Shown: piece after piece, positions 8,795 to 16,982 of the stretch
How positions within the stretch are numbered: the stretch's first letter is position 1
Layout of the letters: every line of letters begins with the position of its first letter
Origin: DT-110 sp030148525
GTDB lineage: Bacteria > Bacteroidota > Bacteroidia > Chitinophagales > Saprospiraceae
Assembly: GCA_965227445.1 (NCBI GenBank)
Contig: OZ245751.1
Coordinates: forward strand, 5,084,001 to 5,148,000
DNA length: 64,000 nt
Direction: 5' to 3'
Position numbers and translations under genes: made by a program
The notes under the pieces: generated by a model
Seen by the model: only the letters and a program-made list of their open reading frames with translations
What the model was told of the DNA's origin: nothing
The model's database searches: none

Positions 8795-10010
8795 GTTGCT
8801 GCAGGTATTGGGTGAAACGATGGAGTAGCCAAAGATAGCCAAGGCCGCCGCCCGTCGAGTAGACAAGCAAAAAAACCTCGAAGGATTGAGACACATGGCC
8901 TGTGCCCGTGCTGAGCAAGGACCACACGAAAAGAAACCCGTTAAACACGAACGTCCAGTTAGTTTTCTGCAGAAGAGGTGCCAGACCGCTGATGGGCGAA
9001 AAAAAAGTTTTCCCCAGGTACAGAGGCAACATCAACAGCAGCACGCCCCCTAAACCCTTCCATTCGGTGGGTAATCGGGACTGTGTCAATACCAGTGTCA
9101 AAATCAGCAAACACCAAACAGGTAGCACCAGTACTGACAAACGGATAACAACCCGGCGGGCATCCGCCCGGATCACCGGCCAGTCACCAATTTGCAACCG
9201 CTCTCTTGTCCGATGAAGGAATGGGCTGCGCACCCCAGCGACCAAAGCTTGCAAAGGTTTCCCTAAAAGCTGTTGGGCCAGGAAAAAATGAGCGGCTTTT
9301 TTTGGCCCGAAACAGGGTAGTAGAAGGAGGGGTTGAATATGCCGTGCCAGTAACTGCACACCCCGTCCTCCCAGATCGGGATAGATGATCGGCCAGTACG
9401 AACGAAATGATCGCCAAAAAAGGCGATCCAACCGTAAGCAATGACGAGCCTGCCAACAAAAGTAACCTCCAAGGCCACCCAAGGTCAAGGCGTATCCCAC
9501 CATCAATCCTGTTGACGGAAAAGGGAAAAAGCATAATCCCTGCAAGATGGCCATCAGCCCATATTGACGGTGCCAAAGTCGGCCAAGTTTCCCGTAATCG
9601 CCCATACGGGTGTACCATTCTTGCTGGATCACCAGGACTCCCTGTCCCCACACCGCCAGCGTAAGCCAGTGAGTTGCAATCGGAATACAACCCGCCAAAC
9701 CAGGGAGATGCAGCAGCGCGCCTACCAGAATGGCCGAACCTGTCACCAGGACCAAGCAACCCGATAACAGGCGGTTGGCTCTGGCACTATCATCAGGCAG
9801 CAACAGGGCTGCCTCAAATCCAAGACAGGATAGCAACCCGCAAATATTGACCACGCCCAGGAACAACGCAAAGGTACCGTAGGCCGCTGCACCGTAAACC
9901 TGAGCATAGCCGAGAGTAGCTACCCAAAGAACTATTTGACCGGTCAAATGCCCCCTGAGCAGTACCCGCTGCATTCCCAATTCCATGCGAACACGAGGTA
10001 GCTTTTTCAT
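8775..10010 (-). CDS. Oligosaccharide flippase family membrane protein (Wzx-like)
   Basis: 411 residues with about twelve hydrophobic segments, starting with the short cytoplasmic MKKLPRVRMELGMQRVLLRGHLTGQ followed by GAAAYGTFALFLGVVNI, a pattern shared with lipopolysaccharide/O-antigen flippases of the MOP superfamily. Such proteins move lipid-linked glycans across the inner membrane. The start ATG overlaps the stop of the upstream glycosyltransferase in an ATGA (10007-10010), and the 3' end overlaps the acyltransferase, so the four genes 12437 to 8210 behave as one operon. A near-copy of the interspersed motif (TTTTGCCAAAAGGC) lies in the next gene at 8643. The sugar transported cannot be told from sequence. 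Confidence 0.85.
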   Translation of the reverse strand: MKKLPRVRMELGMQRVLLRGHLTGQIVLWVATLGYAQVYGAAAYGTFALFLGVVNICGLLSCLGFEAALLLPDDSARANRLLSGCLVLVTGSAILVGALLHLPGLAGCIPIATHWLTLAVWGQGVLVIQQEWYTRMGDYGKLGRLWHRQYGLMAILQGLCFFPFPSTGLMVGYALTLGGLGGYFCWQARHCLRLDRLFWRSFRSYWPIIYPDLGGRGVQLLARHIQPLLLLPCFGPKKAAHFFLAQQLLGKPLQALVAGVRSPFLHRTRERLQIGDWPVIRADARRVVIRLSVLVLPVWCLLILTLVLTQSRLPTEWKGLGGVLLLMLPLYLGKTFFSPISGLAPLLQKTNWTFVFNGFLFVWSLLSTGTGHVSQSFEVFLLVYSTGGGLGYLWLLHRFTQYLQQHELASV

Positions 10011-11281
10011 ATGGTCACCAATTGGGATTCAGGTACCGGCCAGACGCTATCGCCCATACACGCTAATTCCCGGTAACTAAAGGCTGGTTTTTCGTGACCA
10101 GTCAGCCATCGCTGGTAGGCTTTGCTGAGTTGACCGGCAATCCGAAGGGGAGGGTCAGTCGCCCGGCACCAATAAATGCCGGGGCGGTTTCCCAACAATT
10201 CAAACAACTCTTCATCCCAGCCTCTTATCACCACCAGCACCGGGCGGCGGGCAGCCAGGTACTCAAACAGCTTACTGGTAAGGATTCCGGTGAGTGCTGG
10301 CGATGCCCAGGTGAGTAGTATATTCATGGCGGCCGTTTGTTGCATGTGCAGGGCATCGGCATGGGAAAGCATTCCGTGGCTATCCGACCAATCTTCTAAA
10401 CTGAACCGGGCAATTCCTTTTTGCCAAAAGGCAGTATCCTTACCGGCGTATTGGAGATGCAGATGATGAAATGGTATGAGGTCGTAATTCAGTGCGCACC
10501 GAATGCCCGCCAGTAAAGGCTGGGGATCCTGAAGTTCCGGATGAAGTGACCCGGTGTAGGACAAGGTGAATACAGGTGAGGGGCTGGTCCCATCGTCCCG
10601 CACGGGCACGCGCACGCCATTGCGCACAATGCGAACGGGACGGCCGTAGCGCTGCAGTTCCTCTTGCAGGCCCCGGGAAACGGTCGTCAGCTCGTCCGCT
10701 TTTCGCAATAGCCAGCGGTTTATGACATGCTGTAAAGCAGGCCACCAGACCGATCGCCGGATGGGATCCACGTGCAGATCACGGTAATCAGCCGTCCAGT
10801 GCAAACGTGAAAAGCGTTGTTTCAACAGATAGGCGATGACATGATCGGCCAGCGGGCGGTAGGTCGATAAAAGGTGGGTTATTTTCCGCTCGCGGATCAA
10901 CCGGCAGCCACGCAGGTATCCCTGCAGGATATATAACAGGCCGCCGTCGCCCAGCAGGAAACACCACGGAAAACTATTGGTCAGTCGTTGCAGCCACCGG
11001 CCCGGAAAGGAGCGGGTCCACCGGGCCGGCACGAAATTCGTTTTCCCGGAGCGATGCCGTGCCCGTAAACCGCGCCAATCCAGGGTAGGAAGCTCGATCA
11101 GGTTCGGGCAATGTGTTTCCAGGGAAGCATCGGTATCCAGGTAACGGCCGTTGATGGATGTGAACACCCAAACCTGGTCAAAGCGCGAACGGGATTTCTC
11201 GTAAAAATACTTCATCCGGTGGGCTCCCGGCACCTGTACGGGCGGGAATTGGTAGTAGATAAGTAGTAACCGATCAGACAT
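10007..11281 (-). CDS. Glycosyltransferase (GT4-like fold)
   Basis: 424 residues from the ATG at 11281 (MSDRLLLIYYQFPPVQVPGAHRM), which overlaps the previous gene's TGA by eight bases. The N-terminus has the glycine- and proline-rich loop expected in a GT-B donor transferase (YYQFPPVQVPGAHR), the middle has an LRKADELTTVSRGLQEEL segment, and FTLSYTGSLHPELQDPQ starts the C-terminal Rossmann half; LTSKLFEYLAARRPVL is the sugar-nucleotide binding segment with the conserved Glu. This is the pattern of GT4 proteins for cell-surface glycan. Second gene of the polysaccharide operon. Upstream in-frame sequence to 11506 overlaps the preceding transferase and is not part of this gene. Confidence 0.87.
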   Translation of the reverse strand: MSDRLLLIYYQFPPVQVPGAHRMKYFYEKSRSRFDQVWVFTSINGRYLDTDASLETHCPNLIELPTLDWRGLRARHRSGKTNFVPARWTRSFPGRWLQRLTNSFPWCFLLGDGGLLYILQGYLRGCRLIRERKITHLLSTYRPLADHVIAYLLKQRFSRLHWTADYRDLHVDPIRRSVWWPALQHVINRWLLRKADELTTVSRGLQEELQRYGRPVRIVRNGVRVPVRDDGTSPSPVFTLSYTGSLHPELQDPQPLLAGIRCALNYDLIPFHHLHLQYAGKDTAFWQKGIARFSLEDWSDSHGMLSHADALHMQQTAAMNILLTWASPALTGILTSKLFEYLAARRPVLVVIRGWDEELFELLGNRPGIYWCRATDPPLRIAGQLSKAYQRWLTGHEKPAFSYRELACMGDSVWPVPESQLVTI

Positions 11282-12437
11282 GGATGGGCTGGATTTGGGG
11301 TGAGCAAATTTCTGCGATAGCCCGGAGGTACTGGTCTGTGACCTGATCGTCCCGAAAACGACGGGTAACCCGTTGGCGGGCGGCTTGCCCCATACGGGAA
11401 AGTGTTTCCGGCTGCATGGTCGCCGCTTGCCGGATAATCTGGGCCAGACGCAGAGGTGCCCGTGGTGGAACTCGCCAACCACACGACAAGTCAACCGACT
11501 CAGCACAACCCGGAACAGTGGTGGTCAGAACGGGTCGGCCAACGGCCATCGCCTCCAGGACGGCACGTGGCATTCCTTCAGAGTGAGACGGCAATACAAA
11601 TAAGTGACATGCACGCAAATAGGGGCGCACATCGAGCTGGTGCCCGTGGTAGGTGGCGAGTCCTGATTTCTCCCATTCCTGTATATCGGTCACCGGAATG
11701 GCTTGCGGATGACCGGGCACCAGCGGCCCTATCAGCATACAATCGACCGGGATACCTTCTTCGCGCAGGATACGGAGGGCACCTATCAAGTCGCTGATCC
11801 CTTTGGTCTCGATCATACGTGCGACGCAGGTGATCCGGAATGGTTGCCTGTCCGGTAAAGGTGCTTGCGCAAAATGGTGTACATCAACCCCGGAACCAGG
11901 AATCACGACCGACTGCTTAAAGTTTATGATCCCTTTTTGATGAAAAAACCGGCGATCGTCCCGGTTGTGGAAAAGCACCCGGTTTTTTTGCCGAAAGGCC
12001 AGGAAATATCCGAACTGCAAAATCCAGCGTAACCAAGCTCCCTGCATAAATCCGTGCCCTAAACCGGTCACCGTTGGGATGGTGGGAATACCTACCAGGT
12101 CAGCTGCCAGACTGCCGTAAATATTCGGCTTAGCTGTAAAGGAAAGGATTATATCAGGTCGCAGCCGACGGAACTGTTGATACAATTCTCCAAAAAACAG
12201 GGCATCCCGGTGGGGAAAGCGGGCATAGGGCCGGAAATGCTTCATCGCTATAAACTGATCGTAGGCCGTCTCGGGAATGCGATCTACCCAACCATCGTCT
12301 GGTGCCAGCAGCAAGATGCGGCAACCACGGTTTCGCAGTGCCCTGATCAGGGGTTGCCGGAAGAGGTACAGATTCCAGCCACCGTTGGTTACGAGGGCAA
12401 CGGTGAGCGGCTTAAAGGTCGTCAGATATTGGGTCAT
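11274..12437 (-). CDS. Glycosyltransferase family 4 protein
   Basis: 387 residues from the ATG at 12437 (MTQYLTTFKPLTVALVTNGG). A GT-B retaining transferase: N-terminal LVTNGGWNLYLFRQPLI, RPDIILSFTAKPNIYGSLAA, then VTGLGHGFMQG, and C-terminal FVLPSHSEGMPRAVLEAMA containing the EX7E signature that binds the donor sugar nucleotide. Its N-terminal half is similar in pattern to WcaJ/EpsD-type transferases that extend undecaprenyl-linked oligosaccharide. It is the first gene of the operon running to 8210. A stem-swapped 14-mer (TTTTGCCGAAAGGC) lies at 11986-11999 inside the gene. The spacer before it (12438-12723) carries an exact 14-mer and presumably the operon promoter, which I cannot pinpoint. 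Confidence 0.9.
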   Translation of the reverse strand: MTQYLTTFKPLTVALVTNGGWNLYLFRQPLIRALRNRGCRILLLAPDDGWVDRIPETAYDQFIAMKHFRPYARFPHRDALFFGELYQQFRRLRPDIILSFTAKPNIYGSLAADLVGIPTIPTVTGLGHGFMQGAWLRWILQFGYFLAFRQKNRVLFHNRDDRRFFHQKGIINFKQSVVIPGSGVDVHHFAQAPLPDRQPFRITCVARMIETKGISDLIGALRILREEGIPVDCMLIGPLVPGHPQAIPVTDIQEWEKSGLATYHGHQLDVRPYLRACHLFVLPSHSEGMPRAVLEAMAVGRPVLTTTVPGCAESVDLSCGWRVPPRAPLRLAQIIRQAATMQPETLSRMGQAARQRVTRRFRDDQVTDQYLRAIAEICSPQIQPIHV

Positions 12438-12528
12438 GACGCAGGTGTTTAGGTATTCAAATAGGAAAGAACCACTACGGAGTTCCACCGGATTACTGCG
12501 TCAAAGTACTGGGTTTCGGGCAATGCTT

Positions 12529-12542
12529 TTTTGGCGAAAGCC
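12529..12542 (+). repeat. Interspersed 14-mer, copy upstream of the glycan operon
   Basis: Exact TTTTGGCGAAAGCC in the divergent spacer between the glycan operon (starting 12437, minus) and the lipoprotein at 12724. Nothing else recognisable is seen in this 286-base spacer. Confidence 0.85.
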
Positions 12543-12723
12543 CGGGGAAGCCCCCCGATCTCCCCATCATAAAAAACTGTATACCAACCTACTAAACCGT
12601 ATAAAAAACCTTAACCCACGTGATCTCCTACCCTACAAATTTGCAAAAGTGTCATCCAACGGGGATTGGGCATCCCCTAACTTGCAGGGTATGAACGAGA
12701 TTGTTTATCGAAATTCCAATGCT

Positions 12724-13278
12724 ATGAAACTACAATGCCTCCTTTACTTCGGACTGCTATTATTGACTAGTTGTGAGCAACCGGTAGGGATTGATATCCC
12801 TCCATCGCGGCAATGGACGATAGAGGAACTCATCGCCGACCTGTCAAAAACCGTAGATGAAGTAATCGAAGAGGAGATTCACATCGACCGCCTGGAATCC
12901 AAGGCTCATTCCCAGTCTGATAATCCAGCTTCGGGTGAGGAGGAAGACCAACACGTGTTGATACAACTACAGACCATTTACGCCCGCATCACCCGTGTAG
13001 TCGACGGCGACAACCGGGATGCGTTCATGTACCTGGTGCGGCGAATGGCCATGCGTAAGGCACGGGCTATTTCCCAGCATGTACCTATGGACCTGCGGCC
13101 CGAGATACTTCGCATCCACGACCAACACAGCGATCAATCCTGGGCGAGCTACAACCATTGTGCCCGGGAAATCCTCCCGGGCGAAAAGCCCGATTGTGTG
13201 GTCGACTACGTCCGGGAAGTAGTACAGACCCTAAGTCATTTTACCGAACAAACGGCTATCCCTTCATACCCTTTTTAA
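12724..13278 (+). CDS. Hypothetical lipoprotein
   Basis: 184 residues. The N-terminus MKLQCLLYFGLLLLTSCEQP is a lipoprotein signal with lipobox LTSC, which decides the start (an ATG at 12691 would add eleven residues before the signal). After an acidic stretch (DEVIEEEIHIDRLES, EEEDQH) comes a helical region (IYARITRVVDGDNRDAFMYLVRRMAMRKARAI) and three further cysteines or near-cysteines late in the protein (NHCAREILPGEKPDCVVDY). I do not recognise a family. It is divergent from the glycan operon and is followed by a strong intrinsic terminator at 13384, so it is probably monocistronic. Confidence 0.7.
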   Translation: MKLQCLLYFGLLLLTSCEQPVGIDIPPSRQWTIEELIADLSKTVDEVIEEEIHIDRLESKAHSQSDNPASGEEEDQHVLIQLQTIYARITRVVDGDNRDAFMYLVRRMAMRKARAISQHVPMDLRPEILRIHDQHSDQSWASYNHCAREILPGEKPDCVVDYVREVVQTLSHFTEQTAIPSYPF

Positions 13279-13383
13279 TGCTGTCTGCTTACTGATGCTC
13301 CCAACGGGTGGGGAGTGTGTGTTCCGGTGATGTTTATCCTTCCTTTTGCTTTCCCATCTCGACACTTTGCCACCTGAGCTTTG

Positions 13384-13421
13384 AGAGGGCCCCTTTTGAG
13401 AGTGGGGGGTCCTCTTTTTTT
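13384..13421 (+). terminator. Intrinsic terminator
   Basis: Arms AGAGGGCCCC (13384-13393) and GGGGTCCTCT (13406-13415) form a 10-bp stem with one G-T pair, followed by a T7 run. It sits 105 bases after the lipoprotein stop. Confidence 0.85.
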
Positions 13422-13455
13422 GAACCACTAAGGCGACTTCATGCCCTGATCATTT

Positions 13456-13483
13456 CCCCCGCTGGCGGGGGTTAGGGGGGGGC
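13456..13483 (+). repeat. GC-rich palindrome and G-run before the DUF559 gene
   Basis: CCCCCGCTGGCGGGGG (13456-13471) is a hairpin, followed by TTAGGGGGGGGCC directly abutting the start of the DUF559 gene. A partly similar C-rich segment (CACCCCCTGCCCCCTCC) lies after the gene at 13921-13937 in the opposite sense. Confidence 0.75.
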
Positions 13484-13484
13484 C

Positions 13485-13904
13485 ATGGCAAGAACCCAAT
13501 ATTACATCATGAATCCAGCAGGTCCAGGAAACAACTACCACTACAATAAAGAATTGCGTCCCTACGCAAATAGACTTAGGAAGCGCATGACAAAAGCGGA
13601 AGCTTGCATGTGGAAGTACGTATTAAAGGCTCGTAAAATGAAAGGGTATTCATTCCGTCGACAACGCCCGATCCTGCACTATATAGCTGACTTTGCTTGC
13701 TTAAAATTACTATTGGTAATAGAAATTGACGGAAGCTATCATCTACGAGAGGATGTGCAAAAAAAAGACAAATTAAGGGAAATAGCTTTGGAAAACATTG
13801 GATTCACCGTTTTGCGATTTTCCAATTTGGAGGTGCTTCACCACATTCACGAAGTAAAACGTGATATTGAGGAGTGGATTGAATTACAGGAAAAACCAGT
13901 GTAG
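13485..13904 (+). CDS. DUF559 (Vsr-like) endonuclease-domain protein
   Basis: 139 residues. The DUF559 family is related to the very-short-patch-repair and restriction endonuclease fold. Visible signatures: NRLRKRMTKAEACMWKYVLKARKMKGYSFRRQRPI, then the catalytic-type D in HYIADFACLKLLLVIEIDGSYH (D-x-EIDG) and GFTVLRFSNLEVL. A start at 13509 (MNPAGPG) is equally possible. The gene is tightly bracketed by GC-rich palindromic sequence on both sides (13456-13483 and 13921-13946), a setting in which members of this family are often found in Bacteroidota (my recollection, not checked). The codon use looks AT-richer than its neighbours, which may indicate a recent arrival. Confidence 0.88.
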   Translation: MARTQYYIMNPAGPGNNYHYNKELRPYANRLRKRMTKAEACMWKYVLKARKMKGYSFRRQRPILHYIADFACLKLLLVIEIDGSYHLREDVQKKDKLREIALENIGFTVLRFSNLEVLHHIHEVKRDIEEWIELQEKPV

Positions 13905-13920
13905 AAGGCTGTTGTGTTTC

Positions 13921-13946
13921 CACCCCCTGCCCCCTCCAAAGTGGGA
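13921..13946. repeat. C-rich segment after the DUF559 gene
   Basis: CACCCCCTGCCCCCTCC followed by AAAGTGGG, 17 bases after the stop. It roughly mirrors the G-rich sequence before the gene (RC of TTAGGGGGGGGCC is GGCCCCCCCCTAA), so gene plus flanks could be one unit. Confidence 0.5.
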
Positions 13947-14024
13947 TAAGTGTTTCGGTCAAATGACCCTCCTATTTGGTTATCGGAATATTTGAGCCTT
14001 GCCATAAAAGTCTGCCTCCTTTCT

Positions 14025-15083
14025 TCACTGCTTTGCTACCCTCGCCACTATCCCCTTGATCTCCTGCTCCCTGCTCTTCGGGTGAATCAATAGCACATCG
14101 CCCTCATCCACAATAATATAATCATCAAGACCAGTGATCACTACTTGCTTGCCGGCTGGGGTACGAACCAGGGTGTTTGTGGTCTCGGATAGATGTACCC
14201 GGTCACCGGTGACGGCGTTCCCATGCTCGTCCTTGGGTAATTCGGCGTGGAGCGATGCCCAGGTGCCCAGGTCAGACCAACCGAAATCACTGGGTAAAGT
14301 ATAGACGTTATCGGCTTTTTCCAGGATAGCATAATCGATGCTGATATTGGGCGTGGTGGGATAGGCTTCGTTGATGAATTCGGCTTCTTTATCGGTGTTA
14401 TAGGTGTCGGATCCGGCTTTAAGGATACGGTGAATGTCCGGGGCATGTTTGGCAAAAGCCGTTAAAAGATGTTGGACCTTCCAGATAAAAATACCGGCAT
14501 TCCAGAGATACTTTCCGGAGTCAAGATATTTTTTAGCGGTAGCGTGATCAGGCTTTTCCCGAAAGGAAGCTACTTTTCGAATGGCTCCCTCCACTGCATC
14601 ACCTGCCTCGATGTACCCATAGCCCGTATCCGGACGGGAAGGCTGAATACCCAGCGTAAGTAGTGCATTGTTTTTTGCCGTAAAGGCGAGTCCCTTTTTC
14701 ACCGTCTCCAGAAAATCCGCTTCCTGCAAAATGATGTGATCCGACGGCGCAACGATCAAATTCGCCTCGGGGTCAAGAGCTTGTAACTTAAAAGCCGTAT
14801 ATGCCACGCAGGGTGCCGTATTATTGCGGGAAGGTTCCCCCAGGATTTGGGCATCGGTCAATTCGGGCAAATGCTCTTTGACCAGTTTCCGGTAACGCTC
14901 GTTGGTTACGATGAATATTCGCTCGGCCGGAGTGATATGCAGGAACCGCTCGAAGGTCATACGGATAAGCGACTTTCCGGAACCGAGAATATCAAGGAAT
15001 TGCTTGGGACGTTCCGTTCGACTGGCCGGCCAAAAACGGGAACCAATTCCGCCGGCCATGATGGCTACGTAGGGAGTGGACAT
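14025..15083 (-). CDS. manC: Mannose-1-phosphate guanylyltransferase
   Basis: 352 residues from the ATG at 15083 (MSTPYVAIMAGGIGSRFWP). It makes GDP-mannose from GTP and mannose-1-phosphate for glycan synthesis. The nucleotidyltransferase signature GGIGSRFWPASRTERPKQF is at residues 11-29; other family marks are IFIVTNERY, LGEPSRNNTAPCVAYTA, LIVAPSDHII, GYGYIEAG and SIDYAILEKA. There is no C-terminal phosphomannose-isomerase domain, so this is the short monofunctional type. Upstream in-frame sequence to 15233 translates repeats and is not coding. It is on the same strand as, and downstream of, the RemB-like gene but separated by ~200 bases of repeats. The polysaccharide operon 1.6 kb away is a plausible consumer of the product. 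Confidence 0.93.
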   Translation of the reverse strand: MSTPYVAIMAGGIGSRFWPASRTERPKQFLDILGSGKSLIRMTFERFLHITPAERIFIVTNERYRKLVKEHLPELTDAQILGEPSRNNTAPCVAYTAFKLQALDPEANLIVAPSDHIILQEADFLETVKKGLAFTAKNNALLTLGIQPSRPDTGYGYIEAGDAVEGAIRKVASFREKPDHATAKKYLDSGKYLWNAGIFIWKVQHLLTAFAKHAPDIHRILKAGSDTYNTDKEAEFINEAYPTTPNISIDYAILEKADNVYTLPSDFGWSDLGTWASLHAELPKDEHGNAVTGDRVHLSETTNTLVRTPAGKQVVITGLDDYIIVDEGDVLLIHPKSREQEIKGIVARVAKQ

Positions 15084-15128
15084 AGTTTGGGGATTCGATT
15101 TATGCAATTGTACGGAAAAAATAGGTAC

Positions 15129-15252
15129 AGGTTTGAGGTTTGAGGTTTGGGGTTTGGGGTTTGAGGTTTCCTTCCTTCGTCCCTTCGGACTCCGGCGGGC
15201 GGGGAAGGTCTGGGGTTTCCCTCCTTCGTCCAAACGGGCCTCGGCGGGCGGC
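15129..15252. repeat. Heptamer array followed by two GC-rich CGGCGGGCGG units
   Basis: Positions 15129-15168 hold five to six GGTTTGA/GGTTTGG heptamers. Next come two copies of a ~29-bp unit of the form CCTTCGTCC...CGG...CGGCGGGCGG (about 15173-15202 and 15223-15251). A related CTTCGGCGGGCGGAG core recurs at 43384-43399. The whole spacer 15084-15281 appears to be repeat; no gene. Confidence 0.8.
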
Positions 15253-15281
15253 GTACTTTTACGGCGAAGGTACCGGGGACA

Positions 15282-16898
15282 CTAAAAATCGTAATACTGA
15301 TTCTGCAAGGCCGTGCGGAGGCCAACAAAGAAATACGTCGTATTGGTGGTCGTGAGCTGGTTGGTTTCGGGGTCGAAATCGCGCAGGCGAACCCCCGCTT
15401 CGAATCGCAGATTATAGCTGGGGTTAACGATCCAGCCGGCCCGTATATCCGTGTACAGGGTGGTGGTACGGACTCCCTGCAGTGTCTCGTTGCCGTATTC
15501 CTGCTCGCGTGATTCGTACCCCAGCAGCACCTGGCTACCCCAATTTTCACCGGGCGGATCGAGGCCACGCCAACTGTACTGGAGGTGCGTTTCCGCAAAA
15601 AAGCGGCCGCGGTAGTAGTTGGCGATTAATATGATCTCGCGGAAGTTAGCTCCCAGGGGATGGGCAAGCGCCTGGTTGTAATGAGCATAGGCCATATCCC
15701 CCTCTGCGTGCGTATAGGTGTACGGTCGCGCAAAATTGAATTCGCCCTGTAGGAATAGACCAGGAACCGGCTCCAGCAGTTTCGCTCCGAACTGTACCGT
15801 GTATTTATTCGCCCACCAGCCATCGCCGGCGGTGATTTCCGAGAATTTGAATTCATCCAGGCCGATCTGGCCGTAGAGGCGAATGCGGTCACTTAGCTTA
15901 TAGTGAATGTTCATCCCCAACAGCACATTACCTGCTTCGGAGCCCAGGGCGAATTCGACCGGGCGGTAGAAAATGACGGGCACCAGATAGTCCCACTCCA
16001 GGCCCCGGGTTCCGGCACTATCAGCGTAGACTACCGTTTCGTACAAGCCTACGCGCCAGCGATCGCCGATATTGACCGAGAGGTGATGGGCAACCATGTA
16101 TTTTCGCCGGTAGCTATTATCCGGGTTTTGGTAGCGAACGTCCCTGAGCTGAGTGTAGAGGTTGGTATACTGGATACGCCAGAAGTTGGACTGGATACGG
16201 AAATAAGGATAATTGAAGGCGTTATCGGATAATAGAAACGACCGGTACCCATCGCCGATAAAGTTTTTGCCATAGCCCAACTGAAAGTTAAAGAAACGCC
16301 CCGGCTGGAAACTTACCGCACCACTGACGTAGGCAAAATCACGTCCGCCGGGTTGATTACTAATGCCTTTAAAATCACCCTGCCCGGGGGTGACACCGGG
16401 ACCGCCGTAGCGATTCTGATTCGTCCATTCGTTGATGTACTGCGGAAAACGGGCCTGGTTTTCGTAAAAATCGGAGTAAAAAGCCACCTGGTCACCGATG
16501 CGCCCCTGTACAAAAAAGCCTCGAGTGTTCACGTAGGGTGTATTATCGGGAGTGCGGGAGTCGTTACCCACCTGTAAATTCATGGTCGGATGCAGCTGAA
16601 AATCAAAGTCTGTGGTTTGCAGGTCGATCAGCATTTCGTTGAATACCTTACGCCCAAGCCAGGTGGAGTCGGCAAAGCGACCACCCAGGCGTTGCCTTTT
16701 GGCGAAAGCCGAACGAATCCCCGCATACTGAAAGGGGTTCAGCGGGTACATCCCCTGATGGTGACTACTGTCGGACCGGACCTCGATCTCGGTCTGCAGC
16801 CGTAAGCGAAAATCGTAATTGACGGGAAGGAAATCGGCGTTTTGGGCAGTTGCTTGCCCGATGGTCAGTAGTAACAGGGGGAGTAGGATACGTTGCAT
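15282..16898 (-). CDS. RemB/Wzi-like outer-membrane protein
   Basis: 538 residues with signal peptide MQRILLPLLLLTIGQATAQ. The beta-strand-rich body contains DFQLHPTMNLQVG, NTRGFFVQGRIGDQVAFYSDF, FNFQLGYGKNFIGDGYRS followed by LLSDNAFNYPYFRI, a block that in my experience marks the Bacteroidota capsule-assembly Wzi-like/gliding-motility RemB family. Wzi proteins are outer-membrane beta barrels that hold surface polysaccharide; RemB is a cell-surface component in gliding flavobacteria. Which role applies is not resolvable here; adjacency to manC favours glycan attachment. An exact 14-mer at 16697 encodes SAFAKR in frame. A short AAATCGG heptamer array (16917-16940) precedes the gene. Confidence 0.8.
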   Translation of the reverse strand: MQRILLPLLLLTIGQATAQNADFLPVNYDFRLRLQTEIEVRSDSSHHQGMYPLNPFQYAGIRSAFAKRQRLGGRFADSTWLGRKVFNEMLIDLQTTDFDFQLHPTMNLQVGNDSRTPDNTPYVNTRGFFVQGRIGDQVAFYSDFYENQARFPQYINEWTNQNRYGGPGVTPGQGDFKGISNQPGGRDFAYVSGAVSFQPGRFFNFQLGYGKNFIGDGYRSFLLSDNAFNYPYFRIQSNFWRIQYTNLYTQLRDVRYQNPDNSYRRKYMVAHHLSVNIGDRWRVGLYETVVYADSAGTRGLEWDYLVPVIFYRPVEFALGSEAGNVLLGMNIHYKLSDRIRLYGQIGLDEFKFSEITAGDGWWANKYTVQFGAKLLEPVPGLFLQGEFNFARPYTYTHAEGDMAYAHYNQALAHPLGANFREIILIANYYRGRFFAETHLQYSWRGLDPPGENWGSQVLLGYESREQEYGNETLQGVRTTTLYTDIRAGWIVNPSYNLRFEAGVRLRDFDPETNQLTTTNTTYFFVGLRTALQNQYYDF

Positions 16899-16916
16899 AT
16901 CCGAAAGATACGTAAG

Positions 16917-16940
16917 TCGGAAATCGGAAATCGGAAATCA
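16917..16940. repeat. AAATCGG heptamer array
   Basis: Three consecutive AAATCGG/AAATCAG units after GTCGG, 18 bases upstream of the RemB-like start. The same unit recurs at 63651-63671. Confidence 0.85.
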
Positions 16941-16982
16941 GAGGTATTTTTCCTTATTCGCGCAAGTATACGCTGAATTGCT

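Noticed and set aside
8795..8896. 34-residue extension of the hexapeptide acyltransferase
   Set aside because: It lies over the 3' part of the flippase gene in another frame and has no family resemblance.
12277..12723. Long N-terminal extension of the 12724 lipoprotein
   Set aside because: It runs antisense through the glycosyltransferase gene and would bury the lipoprotein signal.
15084..15233. 50-residue N-terminal extension of the mannose-1-phosphate guanylyltransferase
   Set aside because: It translates GGTTTGA heptamers and GC-rich repeats; the family starts at MSTPYVAIMAGG.
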